Assembly: GCF_014640635.1 (NCBI RefSeq)
Contig: NZ_BMHI01000002.1
Location: forward strand, 1 to 64,000
Origin: Flexivirga endophytica
GTDB lineage: Bacteria; Actinomycetota; Actinomycetes; Actinomycetales; Dermatophilaceae
DNA length: 64,000 bases
Reading direction: 5' to 3'
Below are positions 18,011 to 27,459 of the stretch, piece after piece; within the stretch, counting starts at the first letter, position 1, and each line of letters starts with the position of its first letter. Below the pieces are notes generated by a model. That model was not told where the DNA came from, ran no database searches, and was given only the letters and a program-made list of their open reading frames with translations. The translations under genes were made by a program, and so were the position numbers.

Positions 18011-18931
18011 ATGCGAGTACTTCTGGCAGGAGCGACCGGCGCCGTCGGCCGCCCGCTCACGACCGCACTGCAGCTTGCCGGCCACGAGGTGGTGGCGCTC
18101 ACGCGTGACCCCGCACGTGCCGACGGTATGACGGAGCGGGGTGTCACCCCCGTGATCGCGGACGCGCTGGACCGGGATGCGCTCCTCCGAGCGGCCGACG
18201 GCGTGTCGTTCGACGCCGTCGTGCACCAACTGACCGCACTGCGCAAGCCACCGGTGCGGCACAGCGGTATGACGCTGACCAACACGTTGCGGACGATCGG
18301 CACCCGCAACCTGCTGGAGTTGGCAATTGCCAATGGTGCCAAGCGTTTCGTGACGCAGAGCATCGTCTTCGGGTATGGATACACCGATCACGGGCCGCAC
18401 GTCCTGACCGAGGACGCACCCTTCGGTGGTCCCGTCAAAGGGCGCACCGCGCCACACGTGCGCGCGATGGGCGTCAACGAGCAACTCGTCCTGGAACACC
18501 ACGACCTGGACGGTATGGCGCTGCGCTACGGCCTCTTCTACGGCGGAGACGACATGGCGCAGCTGTTGCGTGCCCGCAAAGTCCCGGTCCCTCGCGACGG
18601 TGGTCACCTCGCCTGGATCCACCTCGACGACGCGGTCAGCGCGACCGTTGCCGCACTCGAAAAGGGTTCTCCGGGCTCGGCATACAACATCGTCGACGAC
18701 GAGCCGGCGTCCTGGCGGACGGTGATGACCGCCCTCGCGAAGGCGTATGGCGCACCGGCGCCGCGTGTCCTGCCGGCCTGGCTCCTGCGGCTCGGCGCTC
18801 CGTATGCCGGCGCGGTGGCGCTGGACACCTCACTGCACGTGTCGAGTGCGAAGGCACGGCGTGAGTTGGACTGGGCGCCGGCGCATCCGACGGTCCGGCA
18901 CGACGCCGCGGTCATCGCGCGCACCCGGTGA
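18011..18931 (+). CDS. NAD-dependent epimerase/dehydratase (extended SDR) family protein
   Basis: 306 residues with the N-terminal nucleotide motif GATGAVG (8-14). The usual YxxxK is not obvious; the central region reads GYGYTDHGPHVL. The C-terminal part AYNIVDDEPASWRTVM is typical of atypical SDRs annotated as nucleoside-diphosphate-sugar epimerases. Substrate unknown. A palindromic operator lies just upstream, and the gene ends three bases from a convergent TetR gene, so it is very likely controlled by that repressor. Confidence 0.75.
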   Translation: MRVLLAGATGAVGRPLTTALQLAGHEVVALTRDPARADGMTERGVTPVIADALDRDALLRAADGVSFDAVVHQLTALRKPPVRHSGMTLTNTLRTIGTRNLLELAIANGAKRFVTQSIVFGYGYTDHGPHVLTEDAPFGGPVKGRTAPHVRAMGVNEQLVLEHHDLDGMALRYGLFYGGDDMAQLLRARKVPVPRDGGHLAWIHLDDAVSATVAALEKGSPGSAYNIVDDEPASWRTVMTALAKAYGAPAPRVLPAWLLRLGAPYAGAVALDTSLHVSSAKARRELDWAPAHPTVRHDAAVIARTR

Positions 18932-18934
18932 GAG

Positions 18935-19534
18935 TCAGGCCTCCGGCGATGCGGCGATGCCCGCCCGGGCCAGACCGACGAGGGCGGTGAGGAAGCGTTC
19001 GGGAGAGACGCCGGTGGGGTGCTCGCCGAAGAGATCCTCGAGCAGCCAGTAGTGCGCCGTGGCTCCCTGCAGCACGGTCGCGAGCGCCTCCCAGTCGGTG
19101 CCGCCGTCGGTGCCGTCGGCATCGGCGAGGCCGGCGAGGAAGTCGGCGGTGTCGCGGCTGGTGCGGGCGATCTCCTCTTCACCGAACTTCGCGAGCAGCT
19201 CTGGGAATGCTGCCAACCCACGGAACAGGATGCGGTTGAGGTCGCGGTCCTGCGCCATACGCTGCAACCCGGCACGAGCGGCTGCGTCGAGCGCCGCGCC
19301 CCTGTCCGCCGGGCGTTGCTCGAGCGGGGCGAGGGTGTCGCCGCGGGAGGAGAGCAACTGCTCGAGCCCCGCGCTCAGCAGCTCCTCCTTGGACTTGAAG
19401 TGCTTGTAGAGGCTGCCCGACCCAGGAGCCAGCCCGGCGGCCTCCTCGATCTGGGCGATCGACGTCGCGGCATACCCACGCTCGCCGAACAAGCGCATGC
19501 CTTCGGCCAGGATCCGCTCACGTCGGGTCGTCAC
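18935..19534 (-). CDS. TetR/AcrR family transcriptional regulator
   Basis: 199 residues from a GTG at 19534. The N-terminal helix-turn-helix (RILAEGMRLFGERGYAATSIAQIEEAAGLAPGSGSLYKHFKSKEELL) is textbook TetR. The C-terminal helical domain is a ligand pocket of unknown specificity. A CAAGTGGCCACTTG palindrome 13 bp upstream suggests autorepression, and related palindromes precede the convergent epimerase gene. Confidence 0.88.
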   Translation of the reverse strand: MTTRRERILAEGMRLFGERGYAATSIAQIEEAAGLAPGSGSLYKHFKSKEELLSAGLEQLLSSRGDTLAPLEQRPADRGAALDAAARAGLQRMAQDRDLNRILFRGLAAFPELLAKFGEEEIARTSRDTADFLAGLADADGTDGGTDWEALATVLQGATAHYWLLEDLFGEHPTGVSPERFLTALVGLARAGIAASPEA

Positions 19535-19547
19535 ACGCCGACCCTAA

Positions 19548-19561
19548 CAAGTGGCCACTTG
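19548..19561. promoter_or_regulatory. 14-bp palindromic operator before the tetR gene
   Basis: CAAGTGGCCACTTG is a perfect palindrome ahead of the minus-strand TetR start. It shares AAGTG-NN-CACTT with the site at 17976-17993, consistent with autoregulation. Confidence 0.6.
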
Positions 19562-19601
19562 CCGGGCGACGGCCATGCGCTATGTCGGCGGCGGGGCACC
19601 G

Positions 19602-20273
19602 TCAGACGTCGGAATAGTCTCTGCGCTCTACGTATTCGACGCGACCGCCGATCGCCACTGTGTCGTCGTGCGGGCGTACGGCGATCCGGGACGCGACTCC
19701 CTGGTGGATCGTGACCGGTCGGCGCACCAACGCCCCGAAGCGGATCGCGGCGGCACCGGTCGCCTCGTCCTCGGCGATGCCCATCTTGGTGGGGAAGACT
19801 CGCACCCGCACGTCTCCGGCGGCCTCGTCCTGCCACGACCAGACGTGCAGGTGCTCGTCCGGACCGGCGCCCGGGTGTGCGTCGACGTCACTCGTCGCGG
19901 GCAGCTCGCGCATGTCGAACTCGGGCGCCCACTCGGGTCGGGCACTGATCCAGGTGTCGTCGCCGTCGACCCATGTCGGGACCTCCCCGGCCGGCGGGCG
20001 TAGCACCGAAACCTCGAAGCCCTCACGTCGCAACAGCCACGACGTGCCGACCAGCGGATGGCCGGCGAGCGGCAATTCGATTGCCGGAGTGTGGATCCAG
20101 AGCTCGCCACGCGCCGCGTCGCGCACGAACACGGTTTCGGAGAAGCCCAGGTCAGCGGCGACCCGCTGCCGCTTCTCGGCATCCCAGGACGCGGCGTCGA
20201 GAAAGACGCCCAGCGGGTTGCCGCCGCGCCCGTCCTGCCCGACGAAGACCTTCAGCACGTGCACCTGCGTCAT
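19602..20273 (-). CDS. PhzF family isomerase/epimerase-like protein
   Basis: 223 residues with PhzF signatures: KVFVGQDGRGGNPLGVF at the start, the catalytic-glutamate motif FSETVFV near 45, LPLAGHPLVGTSWLL, and EDEATGAAAIRFG. It is shorter than the usual 270-290 residues, and the C-terminal half is compressed. PhzF proteins catalyse proton shifts; most homologues have unknown substrates. The gene lies three bases behind the VOC gene in one transcription unit, next to the hydroxyquinol cluster. Confidence 0.8.
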   Translation of the reverse strand: MTQVHVLKVFVGQDGRGGNPLGVFLDAASWDAEKRQRVAADLGFSETVFVRDAARGELWIHTPAIELPLAGHPLVGTSWLLRREGFEVSVLRPPAGEVPTWVDGDDTWISARPEWAPEFDMRELPATSDVDAHPGAGPDEHLHVWSWQDEAAGDVRVRVFPTKMGIAEDEATGAAAIRFGALVRRPVTIHQGVASRIAVRPHDDTVAIGGRVEYVERRDYSDV

Positions 20274-20276
20274 GGG

Positions 20277-20798
20277 TCAGAGCACCTTCGTGCCGTACAT
20301 CTCACCGAGCTTGTTGGCCAGCAACTCCAAGCGCTCGCCGTCCGGGCCGCGGAAGTAGATCGAGTCCCGCGACGCGAGCTGGTAGTCGACGCCGGCGTCG
20401 TCCAGCTTGGCGCGCAGATAGTCCCAGTTCTCCTTGGTCACCGAGATCGCGATGTGGTGGTGGCCGCCGAGCACCTCCCGGTAGTCGTCGAGCTGGAGTC
20501 CCGGCAGGTCGAAATAGGCGATCAGGTTGCCCGCGCCGACGTCGAAGAAGAAGTGCGTCGAACCAGGCAGGTCGCGGTTCTCGAACATCTCGGTCAGCGG
20601 CATCTCGAGCAGGTCCTGCCAGAACGCGCAGGTGCGCTCGACGTCGGAGCTGATCTGTGCCGTGTGATGGTTGCCGCGCCCCCGCGTCGCCGCCGGTGCG
20701 CTCGCCAGGAACCGGCGCTTGATGCGCTCGCGGTCCTTGGTCAGGGCATCGAGGTCGACCTCGTCCCGCTCGCCGCCGTTGTATGCCGATCCGGACAT
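20277..20798 (-). CDS. VOC family protein, extradiol-dioxygenase/glyoxalase-like
   Basis: 173 residues from an ATG with GGAGAAC ahead. A charged N-terminal extension (1-40) precedes one vicinal-oxygen-chelate unit: His44/45 in GNHHTAQIS, His113-115 in GGHHHIAI and Glu158 in GERLELL. These match positions of the 2-His-1-Glu metal site. Neighbours are aromatic degradation genes and a divergent AraC regulator. The enzyme may be a small one-domain dioxygenase or a lyase; the sequence alone cannot tell. Confidence 0.8.
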   Translation of the reverse strand: MSGSAYNGGERDEVDLDALTKDRERIKRRFLASAPAATRGRGNHHTAQISSDVERTCAFWQDLLEMPLTEMFENRDLPGSTHFFFDVGAGNLIAYFDLPGLQLDDYREVLGGHHHIAISVTKENWDYLRAKLDDAGVDYQLASRDSIYFRGPDGERLELLANKLGEMYGTKVL

Positions 20799-20822
20799 CA
20801 CGTTCTCCTTCGTCGTCACAAT

Positions 20823-20837
20823 GGACAATAGTTGTCC
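20823..20837. promoter_or_regulatory. Inverted repeat in the VOC/AraC divergent promoter region
   Basis: GGACAATAGTTGTCC is a perfect 6-bp inverted repeat around a 3-bp centre, 25 bp upstream of the VOC start and 69 bp before the AraC gene. It is a plausible binding site for a regulator of the divergent pair; AraC proteins more often use direct repeats, so the binder is open. Confidence 0.4.
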
Positions 20838-20905
20838 GAGCACCAGCTCGTCGGTGACCCGCGGTCGCTCTGCTCGGACGCGGTCGACACCAGAAAGGGG
20901 CCGCC

Positions 20906-21838
20906 ATGGCGAGGCAGCCGAGCATCCCGGGCAGCCGCTCGTATGTCGCCTCCGGCCTGCCCCACGACCGCGTCGAACGCTGGGAGGCCTACAACGCCGA
21001 AGCGCTGATCGCCGTGCGGTGCGCGACGCCCGACGGGCCGTTCCGCGCGACCGAGACCAACCTGGACCTGCCGCGGCTGCACATCGCCACCGTCACCGGT
21101 AGTCCGCATCGGGTCACCCGGTCCGCCGACCTGGTCGAGCGGTGCCCCACCGACTCGATCGCGGTCTACCTGGGGCTCGGCGCCGACGCGGCATTCACCA
21201 GCGGCGGCCGCCGCCGGATGGTCCGCCGCGGCGAGCTGCTGATCTGCAACGCCGACCAACCGTTCGGCCGCGAATTCCGCTACGGCGTCGGCGAATTCGC
21301 GATCAAGGTGCCACGCTCGGAGCTCGCCGGCACCCTCGGTGCGGAGGTACCCGGCGCGCTGCGGCTGTTGAGCCTGCGGGAAAGCCCGGCAGCCCGGGCA
21401 CTGGCCCGGGCGGTCGCCGGCGCCACGCGCTCCGGTGCTGCCGTCCCCATCGACGAGCTGGCCGCGCTCGAGCTCGTCGGCGTGCTGGCGGCCGGCGACC
21501 GCACCCCGCCCGAGGTGCAGCACCGGGTGGCCGCCCGTGCCTATATCGAGGAGCACCTGACCGACCAGGACCTCTCGGCGAGACACGTCGCCGAAGCCGC
21601 CGGCATCAGCGACCGTCAGCTGTCCCGGATCTTCGCGGCGGTCGAGCTGTCCGTGCCGCAGTTCATCCAGGGTCGGCGTCTTGAGTTGGCGCGCACGCTA
21701 CTTGCCGCCGGACGGGCCGGCTCCACCGCGCAGGCCGCGCGGTCGGCGGGTTTCGCCTCGATGCCGCACTTCTCGCGGGCGTTCCAACGCCGGTTCGGTG
21801 TCACCGCCGGCGCTGTCCGCCGCGGCGCGGACGACTGA
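20906..21838 (+). CDS. AraC family transcriptional regulator
   Basis: 310 residues. The N-terminal half is an AraC-binding-like sensor domain (about 30-170). The C-terminus has two helix-turn-helix motifs, one in DLSARHVAEAAGISDRQLSRIF and one in STAQAARSAGFASMPHFSRAF, with the closing RRFGVTAG signature. The start has an AAAGGGG site. It sits between the VOC-PhzF unit and the hydroxyquinol operon and probably activates one or both in response to the aromatic substrate. Confidence 0.88.
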   Translation: MARQPSIPGSRSYVASGLPHDRVERWEAYNAEALIAVRCATPDGPFRATETNLDLPRLHIATVTGSPHRVTRSADLVERCPTDSIAVYLGLGADAAFTSGGRRRMVRRGELLICNADQPFGREFRYGVGEFAIKVPRSELAGTLGAEVPGALRLLSLRESPAARALARAVAGATRSGAAVPIDELAALELVGVLAAGDRTPPEVQHRVAARAYIEEHLTDQDLSARHVAEAAGISDRQLSRIFAAVELSVPQFIQGRRLELARTLLAAGRAGSTAQAARSAGFASMPHFSRAFQRRFGVTAGAVRRGADD

Positions 21839-21953
21839 CGGGAAGTTCCCTTTTCCGCCATACCTGCTCGTGACCGTCGCTCGCGGCGACTGTGACCCAG
21901 CACACTTCGGATGACCCCGGGGACCGCCGGGGACGATCGGGAAGGTATGACGA

Positions 21954-23741
21954 ATGCCCACATTCGACGACGGCCTCGCCGCAACGGAACTGCCCGACTC
22001 CGATGTCGTGGACACCGACGTCCTGATCGTCGGCTCCGGCCCGGCAGGAGCATCTGCCGCACTGTTCCTGTCCACGCTCGGTGTCGACAACATCATGATC
22101 ACCAAGTACCGCTGGACCGCGAACACACCGCGAGCGCACATCACCAACCAGCGGTCGATGGAGATCTTCCGGGACATGGGCATCGAGGACCAGGTGCTCG
22201 CCGATGCCACACCGCACGACCTGTGCGGTGACACGGTCTTCTGCACCTCGATCGCGGGAGAGGAGATCGGTCGCATCCACACCTGGGGCACGCGGCCGGA
22301 CCGCGAGGCCGACTACCAGCTGGCCAGCCCGTGCCTGATCGTCGACATCCCGCAGACCTACCTGGAGCCGATCCTGGTCAGGAACGCGACCGTGCGCGGG
22401 ACCCAGAGCCGCTTCTCGACCGAGTACCTGGCGCACACCCAGGACGCGGAGGGCGTCACCACTCGGGTGCGTGACCGATTGACCGGTCAGGAGTACACCA
22501 TTCGGTCGCGCTACCTGATCGGCGCGGACGGCGCCAGGTCGATGGTCGCTGCGGACATCGACCTGCCCTACGAAGGGAAGATGGACATCGCCGGGTCGAT
22601 GAACATCACCTTCAAGGCCGACATCTCCCAGCTGGTCGACCACCGGCCCAGTGTTCTCTACTGGGTGATCCAGCCCGGCTCCAACGTCGGCGGCATCGGC
22701 ACCGGCCTGGTGCGAATGGTCCGGCCGTGGAACGAGTGGCTGATCGTGTGGGGCTACGACATCACCGAGGAGCCGCCGACCCTCGACGACGCGGCGGCCA
22801 CCAAGATAGTGCGCGATCTGCTGGGTATGCCGGACCTCGAGCCGGAGATCACCGGCTACTCGCTCTGGGGCGTGAACGAGATGTACGCGACCCATCTGCA
22901 GCAGGGGCGGGTCTTTGCAGCCGGTGACGCCATACATCGTCACCCGCCGTCGAACGGGCTGGGCTCCAACACGTCGGTGCAGGACTCCTACAACCTGGCC
23001 TGGAAGATCGCCGCGGTCCTGCGCGGGCAGGCGGATCCGTCGCTGCTGGAGTCATATTCGGCCGAGCGAGCGCCGGTCGCCAAGCGGATCGTGACACGCG
23101 CCAACACCTCCGCCCGCGAATTCGCCGACATCTTCGACGCGTTGGGCGTCGTCGGCCTGGATGGCGAGGACATGGCCGCGGCGATCGAGGAGCGCAAGGC
23201 GAACACCCCCGAGGGTGCGGCGAAACGGGCCGCACTGGTCAAGGCGATGGACACCAAGAACTACGAATTCAACGCGCACGGAGTCGAGCTCGGCCAGTTC
23301 TACGAGTCGGGCGCGATCGTCTCCGACGGCACCCGGCCGGCTCCGACTACCGACGCGGACCTCTATCACCGGATGTCGACGTCGCCGGGTGCGCACCTGC
23401 CGCACGCGTGGGTCGGCAACAACGTGGAGAAGCGGGCGATGCTCGACCTCGCGCCGTACGACCGCTGGACGCTGCTGACCGGAGTCGCCGGCGAGGACTG
23501 GGCCACTGCGGCAGAGTCGGTTGCGGCGGAGTTCGGCATACCCTTGGAGACCGTCGTGATCGGACCCGGCCACGAGGTCACCGACCTCTACTACGACTGG
23601 TCGAAGCTGCGGGAGGTCCAGGAGAGCGGTGCGTTGCTGGTGCGGCCGGACAAGCACGTGGCGTGGCGGGCGATGACCCTGCCGGACGACCCGGCGGGCG
23701 ACTTGCGCGGCGCTCTCCGGACCTTGTTGGGGCGGTCATGA
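21954..23741 (+). CDS. FAD-dependent aromatic monooxygenase (TfdB/phenol hydroxylase-like, likely resorcinol or chlorophenol type)
   Basis: 595 residues: FAD-binding GSGPAGASAA at 27-36, the DG motif in YLIGADGARSMVAADI near 190, and the second FAD motif GRVFAAGDAIHRHPP, followed by a thioredoxin-like C-terminal domain. Closest overall plan is 2,4-dichlorophenol 6-monooxygenase. Next to maleylacetate reductase and hydroxyquinol dioxygenase it should produce hydroxyquinol from a phenol such as resorcinol. A GGGAAGG ribosome site precedes the ATG; the stop overlaps the next ATG. Confidence 0.88.
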   Translation: MPTFDDGLAATELPDSDVVDTDVLIVGSGPAGASAALFLSTLGVDNIMITKYRWTANTPRAHITNQRSMEIFRDMGIEDQVLADATPHDLCGDTVFCTSIAGEEIGRIHTWGTRPDREADYQLASPCLIVDIPQTYLEPILVRNATVRGTQSRFSTEYLAHTQDAEGVTTRVRDRLTGQEYTIRSRYLIGADGARSMVAADIDLPYEGKMDIAGSMNITFKADISQLVDHRPSVLYWVIQPGSNVGGIGTGLVRMVRPWNEWLIVWGYDITEEPPTLDDAAATKIVRDLLGMPDLEPEITGYSLWGVNEMYATHLQQGRVFAAGDAIHRHPPSNGLGSNTSVQDSYNLAWKIAAVLRGQADPSLLESYSAERAPVAKRIVTRANTSAREFADIFDALGVVGLDGEDMAAAIEERKANTPEGAAKRAALVKAMDTKNYEFNAHGVELGQFYESGAIVSDGTRPAPTTDADLYHRMSTSPGAHLPHAWVGNNVEKRAMLDLAPYDRWTLLTGVAGEDWATAAESVAAEFGIPLETVVIGPGHEVTDLYYDWSKLREVQESGALLVRPDKHVAWRAMTLPDDPAGDLRGALRTLLGRS

Positions 23742-24796
23742 CGATGCGGTTCACGCACGAAACATTGGGCCAGCGTGTGGTTTTCGCGCCCGGTGATGCT
23801 CCGGCGGCGGTTGCTGCCGAGGTCGAGGCGTTGCACGCGTCACGGGTGATGCTGATCGCCTCGGAGCGGGAGGCGGCGCTGGCCGACCCGATCGCGGCCG
23901 GCCTGCCGGTGGCGCTGCGGCACGACGAGGTCGTGATGCACGTGCCGGTGCCGGTCGCCGAACGGGCCCGGGCGGCCGCGGCCGCGGCGAGCGTGGACGC
24001 GATCGTCACCGTCGGCGGTGGGTCGACCACCGGGTTGGGCAAGGCGGTCGCGCTGACCACCGGACTGCCGATCGTCGCCGTACCCACCACGTATGCCGGT
24101 TCGGAGGCCACCGATGTGTGGGGTCTGACCGAGGGCGAGACCAAGACCACGGGCGTCGACGCGCGGGTCCTTCCGCGTTCGATCGTGTATGACGCCACCC
24201 TCCTGACGTCGCTCCCCGCCGAGCTGGCGGTGGCCTCCGGGCTGAACGCGCTCGCGCACGGCGTGGACGCGATGTGGGGTCCGCGGGCGGATCCGATCGA
24301 CCGGGCGCTGGCCGGTGAGGCGATCCGCGGACTCGCCGAGGGGTTGCCGGCGGTGGCTCGGGACGGGTCGTCGGTCGCCGGGGTCGAGCAGACCCTCTAC
24401 GGCGCGTATCTCGCGGCAGTGGCGTTCGCGTCCGCCGGGTCGGGACTGCACCACAAGATCTGTCACGTGCTCGGCGGGATGTTCAACCTGCCGCACGCGC
24501 AGACGCACGCGGTCGTGCTGCCGCACGTGCTGGCCGTCAACGCACCGAACGCGCCGGAAGCCGCAGCCCGTATCGCGGCGGCATTCGGGACAGCGAGCGC
24601 GGTCGACGGACTGGCCGCGTTGCGTGCCGCCGTGGATGCGCCCCGCGCCCTGCGGGACTTCGGCATGCCCGAGGACGGCATACCCCGCGCCGTGGACCCG
24701 ATCCTTGCCGCCGCACCCGCGAACAACCCGACACCACTCACCGAAGACAACGTGACCGCGCTGTTGCGCGCGGCCTGGGAAGGAGACCTCGGATGA
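23738..24796 (+). CDS. Maleylacetate reductase
   Basis: 352 residues of the iron-containing alcohol dehydrogenase fold. Cofactor-binding [11 protein letters not shown] is near 90-100, and the metal histidines lie in [13 protein letters not shown] and [21 protein letters not shown]. It reduces maleylacetate to 3-oxoadipate with NAD(P)H, the step after ring cleavage of hydroxyquinol and ring opening. ATG at 23738 overlaps the monooxygenase stop; its own stop overlaps the dioxygenase start. Confidence 0.92.
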   Translation: MTMRFTHETLGQRVVFAPGDAPAAVAAEVEALHASRVMLIASEREAALADPIAAGLPVALRHDEVVMHVPVPVAERARAAAAAASVDAIVTVGGGSTTGLGKAVALTTGLPIVAVPTTYAGSEATDVWGLTEGETKTTGVDARVLPRSIVYDATLLTSLPAELAVASGLNALAHGVDAMWGPRADPIDRALAGEAIRGLAEGLPAVARDGSSVAGVEQTLYGAYLAAVAFASAGSGLHHKICHVLGGMFNLPHAQTHAVVLPHVLAVNAPNAPEAAARIAAAFGTASAVDGLAALRAAVDAPRALRDFGMPEDGIPRAVDPILAAAPANNPTPLTEDNVTALLRAAWEGDLG

Positions 24797-25692
24797 CCAC
24801 CACCTCGAAAACCCCGGTGAGTCCCGAGCAGCAGGAGGTCGAGGACCGGCTGGTCCGCAACGTCGTTTCCTCGTTCGCCGCGTGCAGCGACGCACGCCTG
24901 CAGGAGGTGATGGTCTCCCTCGTCCGGCACCTGCACGCGTTCCTGCGCGATGTGCGCGTGACCGAGCACGAATGGGCCGCTGCGATCGATTTCCTCACCC
25001 GGGCGGGGCACATCACCGACGAGGTCCGGCAGGAGTTCATCCTGCTGTCCGATGTGCTGGGTGCTTCGATGCAGACCATCAACATGAACAACGCCGCCTA
25101 TGAGAACGCCACCGAGGCAACCGTTTTCGGACCCTTCTTCGTCGAGGGATCGCCGGAGATCGACGTCGGCGGCGACATGGCTTTCGGGGCGCCCGGCGAG
25201 CCGTGCTGGGTCGAGGGCACGGTCACCGACACCGACGGAAACCCGTTGGCGGGAGCGAAGATCGAGGTCTGGGAGGCCGACGAGGAAGGCCACTACGACG
25301 TGCAGTACGACGCCGACAAGCGGGCCGCCCGGGCACACCTCTTCAGCGAGCCCAACGGGTCCTACCGGTTCTGGGGGTTGACGCCCACGCCATACCCGAT
25401 CCCGGACGACGGCCCGGTCGGGCAGCTGCTCACCGCCGTCGGACGCTCTCCGCTGCGCGCGGCACACCTGCACTTCATGGTCAGCCACAACGGCAACCGC
25501 ACGCTGGTCACCCACATCTTCCCCGAGGGTGACCCGATCGGGGAGGAGGACACCGTCTTCGGCGTCAAGGACTCGCTGATCAAGAGTTTCGAGCAGCAAC
25601 CCCAGGGCACGCCGACCCCGGACGGGCGGGCTGTCGACGGCACCTGGAGCCGGGTGCGATTCGACATCGTGCTCGCTCCCGAGGGCGCCTGA
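24793..25692 (+). CDS. Hydroxyquinol 1,2-dioxygenase (intradiol)
   Basis: 299 residues. An N-terminal helical dimer domain (about 15-100) precedes the catechol-dioxygenase beta domain. Iron ligands are visible as Tyr in EGHYDVQYD, Tyr in [14 protein letters not shown], and the two histidines in AAHLHFMV. The PIPDDGPVG loop is typical of hydroxyquinol rather than catechol enzymes. Product is maleylacetate, used by the gene before it. End of the three-gene operon. Confidence 0.93.
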   Translation: MTTTSKTPVSPEQQEVEDRLVRNVVSSFAACSDARLQEVMVSLVRHLHAFLRDVRVTEHEWAAAIDFLTRAGHITDEVRQEFILLSDVLGASMQTINMNNAAYENATEATVFGPFFVEGSPEIDVGGDMAFGAPGEPCWVEGTVTDTDGNPLAGAKIEVWEADEEGHYDVQYDADKRAARAHLFSEPNGSYRFWGLTPTPYPIPDDGPVGQLLTAVGRSPLRAAHLHFMVSHNGNRTLVTHIFPEGDPIGEEDTVFGVKDSLIKSFEQQPQGTPTPDGRAVDGTWSRVRFDIVLAPEGA

Positions 25693-25695
25693 GCC

Positions 25696-27369
25696 TCAAG
25701 CCGGCGGGCGTGACACTCGTGCTCGCAGCCCGTCCCGGATCGCGGCCTGGGCAGCGACGTCGGACTCGTTGTAGTCCAGGCACCAGGTGCGGGCTGCTTC
25801 GGCGTCGGGACCGGTGCCGCGTGCGTGCTCGATCTTGTCCATCGACGAGAAGCCGCCGGCGTCGTCGACGCCCCACTCGAAGCCGAAAATCGGCGCGACA
25901 TCCTTGATGGAGAACGATTTTCGGGCGATGAACGCGCTGCTGGCCCACGCGTGCAGGTCGACGGTCCTGCCCTCCAACAGGGCAGCCAGCCGGGGAAACT
26001 TCCGCGTGCGCGATACCTCTACCGCTGACCAGTGGAAGATCATCAGCGTGCGCCCGCGCAGCTCGGCGTCGGCGATCAGCTCCTCGAGCCGGTGGGCGAC
26101 CTGTTCCGCGAGCGCCGCCTCGCCCGTGTCGTCCAACGGCTCGAAGGACACGACCGGCTCATAGCGCGCGGTGGTCTCGTCCGCGTCGTGCCGAATCCGC
26201 AGGCCGTGTTGGTAGATCCGGCCCGTGCGATCCCACTCGATGTCGAAGTCGACCTCGACATCCGCGGTCGGAACAGCGGGCCAGACGCCGTCGATCGGCT
26301 CGATGTCGACACCTCGCAGCGTCAGGTCCGCCTTGGTCACGGCGGCACGCAACGCCTTCTCGGCCGCGCCGGCGCCCGGCCGGCTCGCGGCATTGCGAGC
26401 GAAGCCGTCCAGCAGGTCGGCGTCGAGCTCCAGTGCGGCCAGGTCGGCCAGCGTCGTCACACCGCGCGATGCGAGGTATTGCCACTCACGGGTCCGCAGC
26501 CGACCGTGGCGCAGCGCGAACCCGGCGTCGTCGGGGCCAACGACCTGCTCGCACTGCCGCACCCACACGCAGTCGAAGCACTCGTCGGTGCCGATCGGAC
26601 GCACCAGCTCCCGACCGTCACGGGCGGCCTGCGCGACCTCGACCCGGAAGTCGAACTCGTGGTCGTAGCGCTCCAGTGGAGTACGCATCCTGCGCCCGGA
26701 CTGCGCCGACGCCGAGAACGTCTGCTCACCGGCCTCGGTGAGGTCGTACCAGGTGATGCCGCACCCATGAGCAGTCAGCCCGTCGTAGGAGTCGGTGCCG
26801 AGGATGCCGCCATACAGCCACTCGTCGCCGGGGTGGAAACCGAGGTCCTGCAGCATCCGCGTGTAGTGCGCCAGCTGCATGACGTCGTCGCGGCGGTGAC
26901 CGCCGCGGTCGCACACGCCGCCGGCGGTCTCCCACCGCATCGGTGCGTCGATCGCGGAGAAGGTGAGCGTCTTGGTCTTGGACGCCTTCAGGGTGTGATG
27001 GTGCTTGATGTCGACGGGGACGTATGTCGCTCCCGTCCCCGCCCGCACCAGCAGGTCCGGAGCGCCCCGACGCGCACCCGTGTCGGGCAGCCGGCCGCCG
27101 ACGATCACCGGATCACCGCGACGCATGGCAGTCACAGTGGCGTCGATCGTCGCTGCCCAGGACTCGTCGGGATCGATGAACGTGCCGTCGTCCAATACGT
27201 CCCGCAGGGCGGCGACGACCTCGTCCTGGAACGCGCGGCCCGCGTCGAAGAGGATCTGCAGGTGTGCCGGCACCGGCAGCTCGACCGCGACCGAGCCGGG
27301 CGCGTGCTCGTTGTGCACAACCCGTGGGCACTTCTTGGCGGGGTAGCCGCCCAGGAGGACTTCACGCAT
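25696..27369 (-). CDS. TM0106 family RecB-like putative nuclease
   Basis: 557 residues. The N-terminal half contains a PD-(D/E)XK-like core (GAPDLLVRAGT, then YVPVDIKHHHTL) followed by a cysteine pair in ECFDCVWVRQC. The C-terminal half resembles a DnaQ/RNase H-like exonuclease with DFDIEWDRTG at its start and DYNESDV near the end. It is a stand-alone nuclease, not part of AddAB. Convergent with the dioxygenase gene, with three bases between the stop codons. Biological role unknown. Confidence 0.75.
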   Translation of the reverse strand: MREVLLGGYPAKKCPRVVHNEHAPGSVAVELPVPAHLQILFDAGRAFQDEVVAALRDVLDDGTFIDPDESWAATIDATVTAMRRGDPVIVGGRLPDTGARRGAPDLLVRAGTGATYVPVDIKHHHTLKASKTKTLTFSAIDAPMRWETAGGVCDRGGHRRDDVMQLAHYTRMLQDLGFHPGDEWLYGGILGTDSYDGLTAHGCGITWYDLTEAGEQTFSASAQSGRRMRTPLERYDHEFDFRVEVAQAARDGRELVRPIGTDECFDCVWVRQCEQVVGPDDAGFALRHGRLRTREWQYLASRGVTTLADLAALELDADLLDGFARNAASRPGAGAAEKALRAAVTKADLTLRGVDIEPIDGVWPAVPTADVEVDFDIEWDRTGRIYQHGLRIRHDADETTARYEPVVSFEPLDDTGEAALAEQVAHRLEELIADAELRGRTLMIFHWSAVEVSRTRKFPRLAALLEGRTVDLHAWASSAFIARKSFSIKDVAPIFGFEWGVDDAGGFSSMDKIEHARGTGPDAEAARTWCLDYNESDVAAQAAIRDGLRARVSRPPA

Positions 27370-27459
27370 CCTGCTGCCCTCCCGTCACGCGGTGCCCGCT
27401 GTTCCCTTCATTGAAGACCCTGGCACCGACAGCTGAGTGCCGCTGCCGGCCCGGCATAC

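Noticed and set aside
25696-27369. RecB-like nuclease as part of a CRISPR-Cas4 or other defence island
   Set aside because: No cas, restriction-modification, toxin-antitoxin or phage genes adjoin; the protein has the architecture of the stand-alone TM0106 family.
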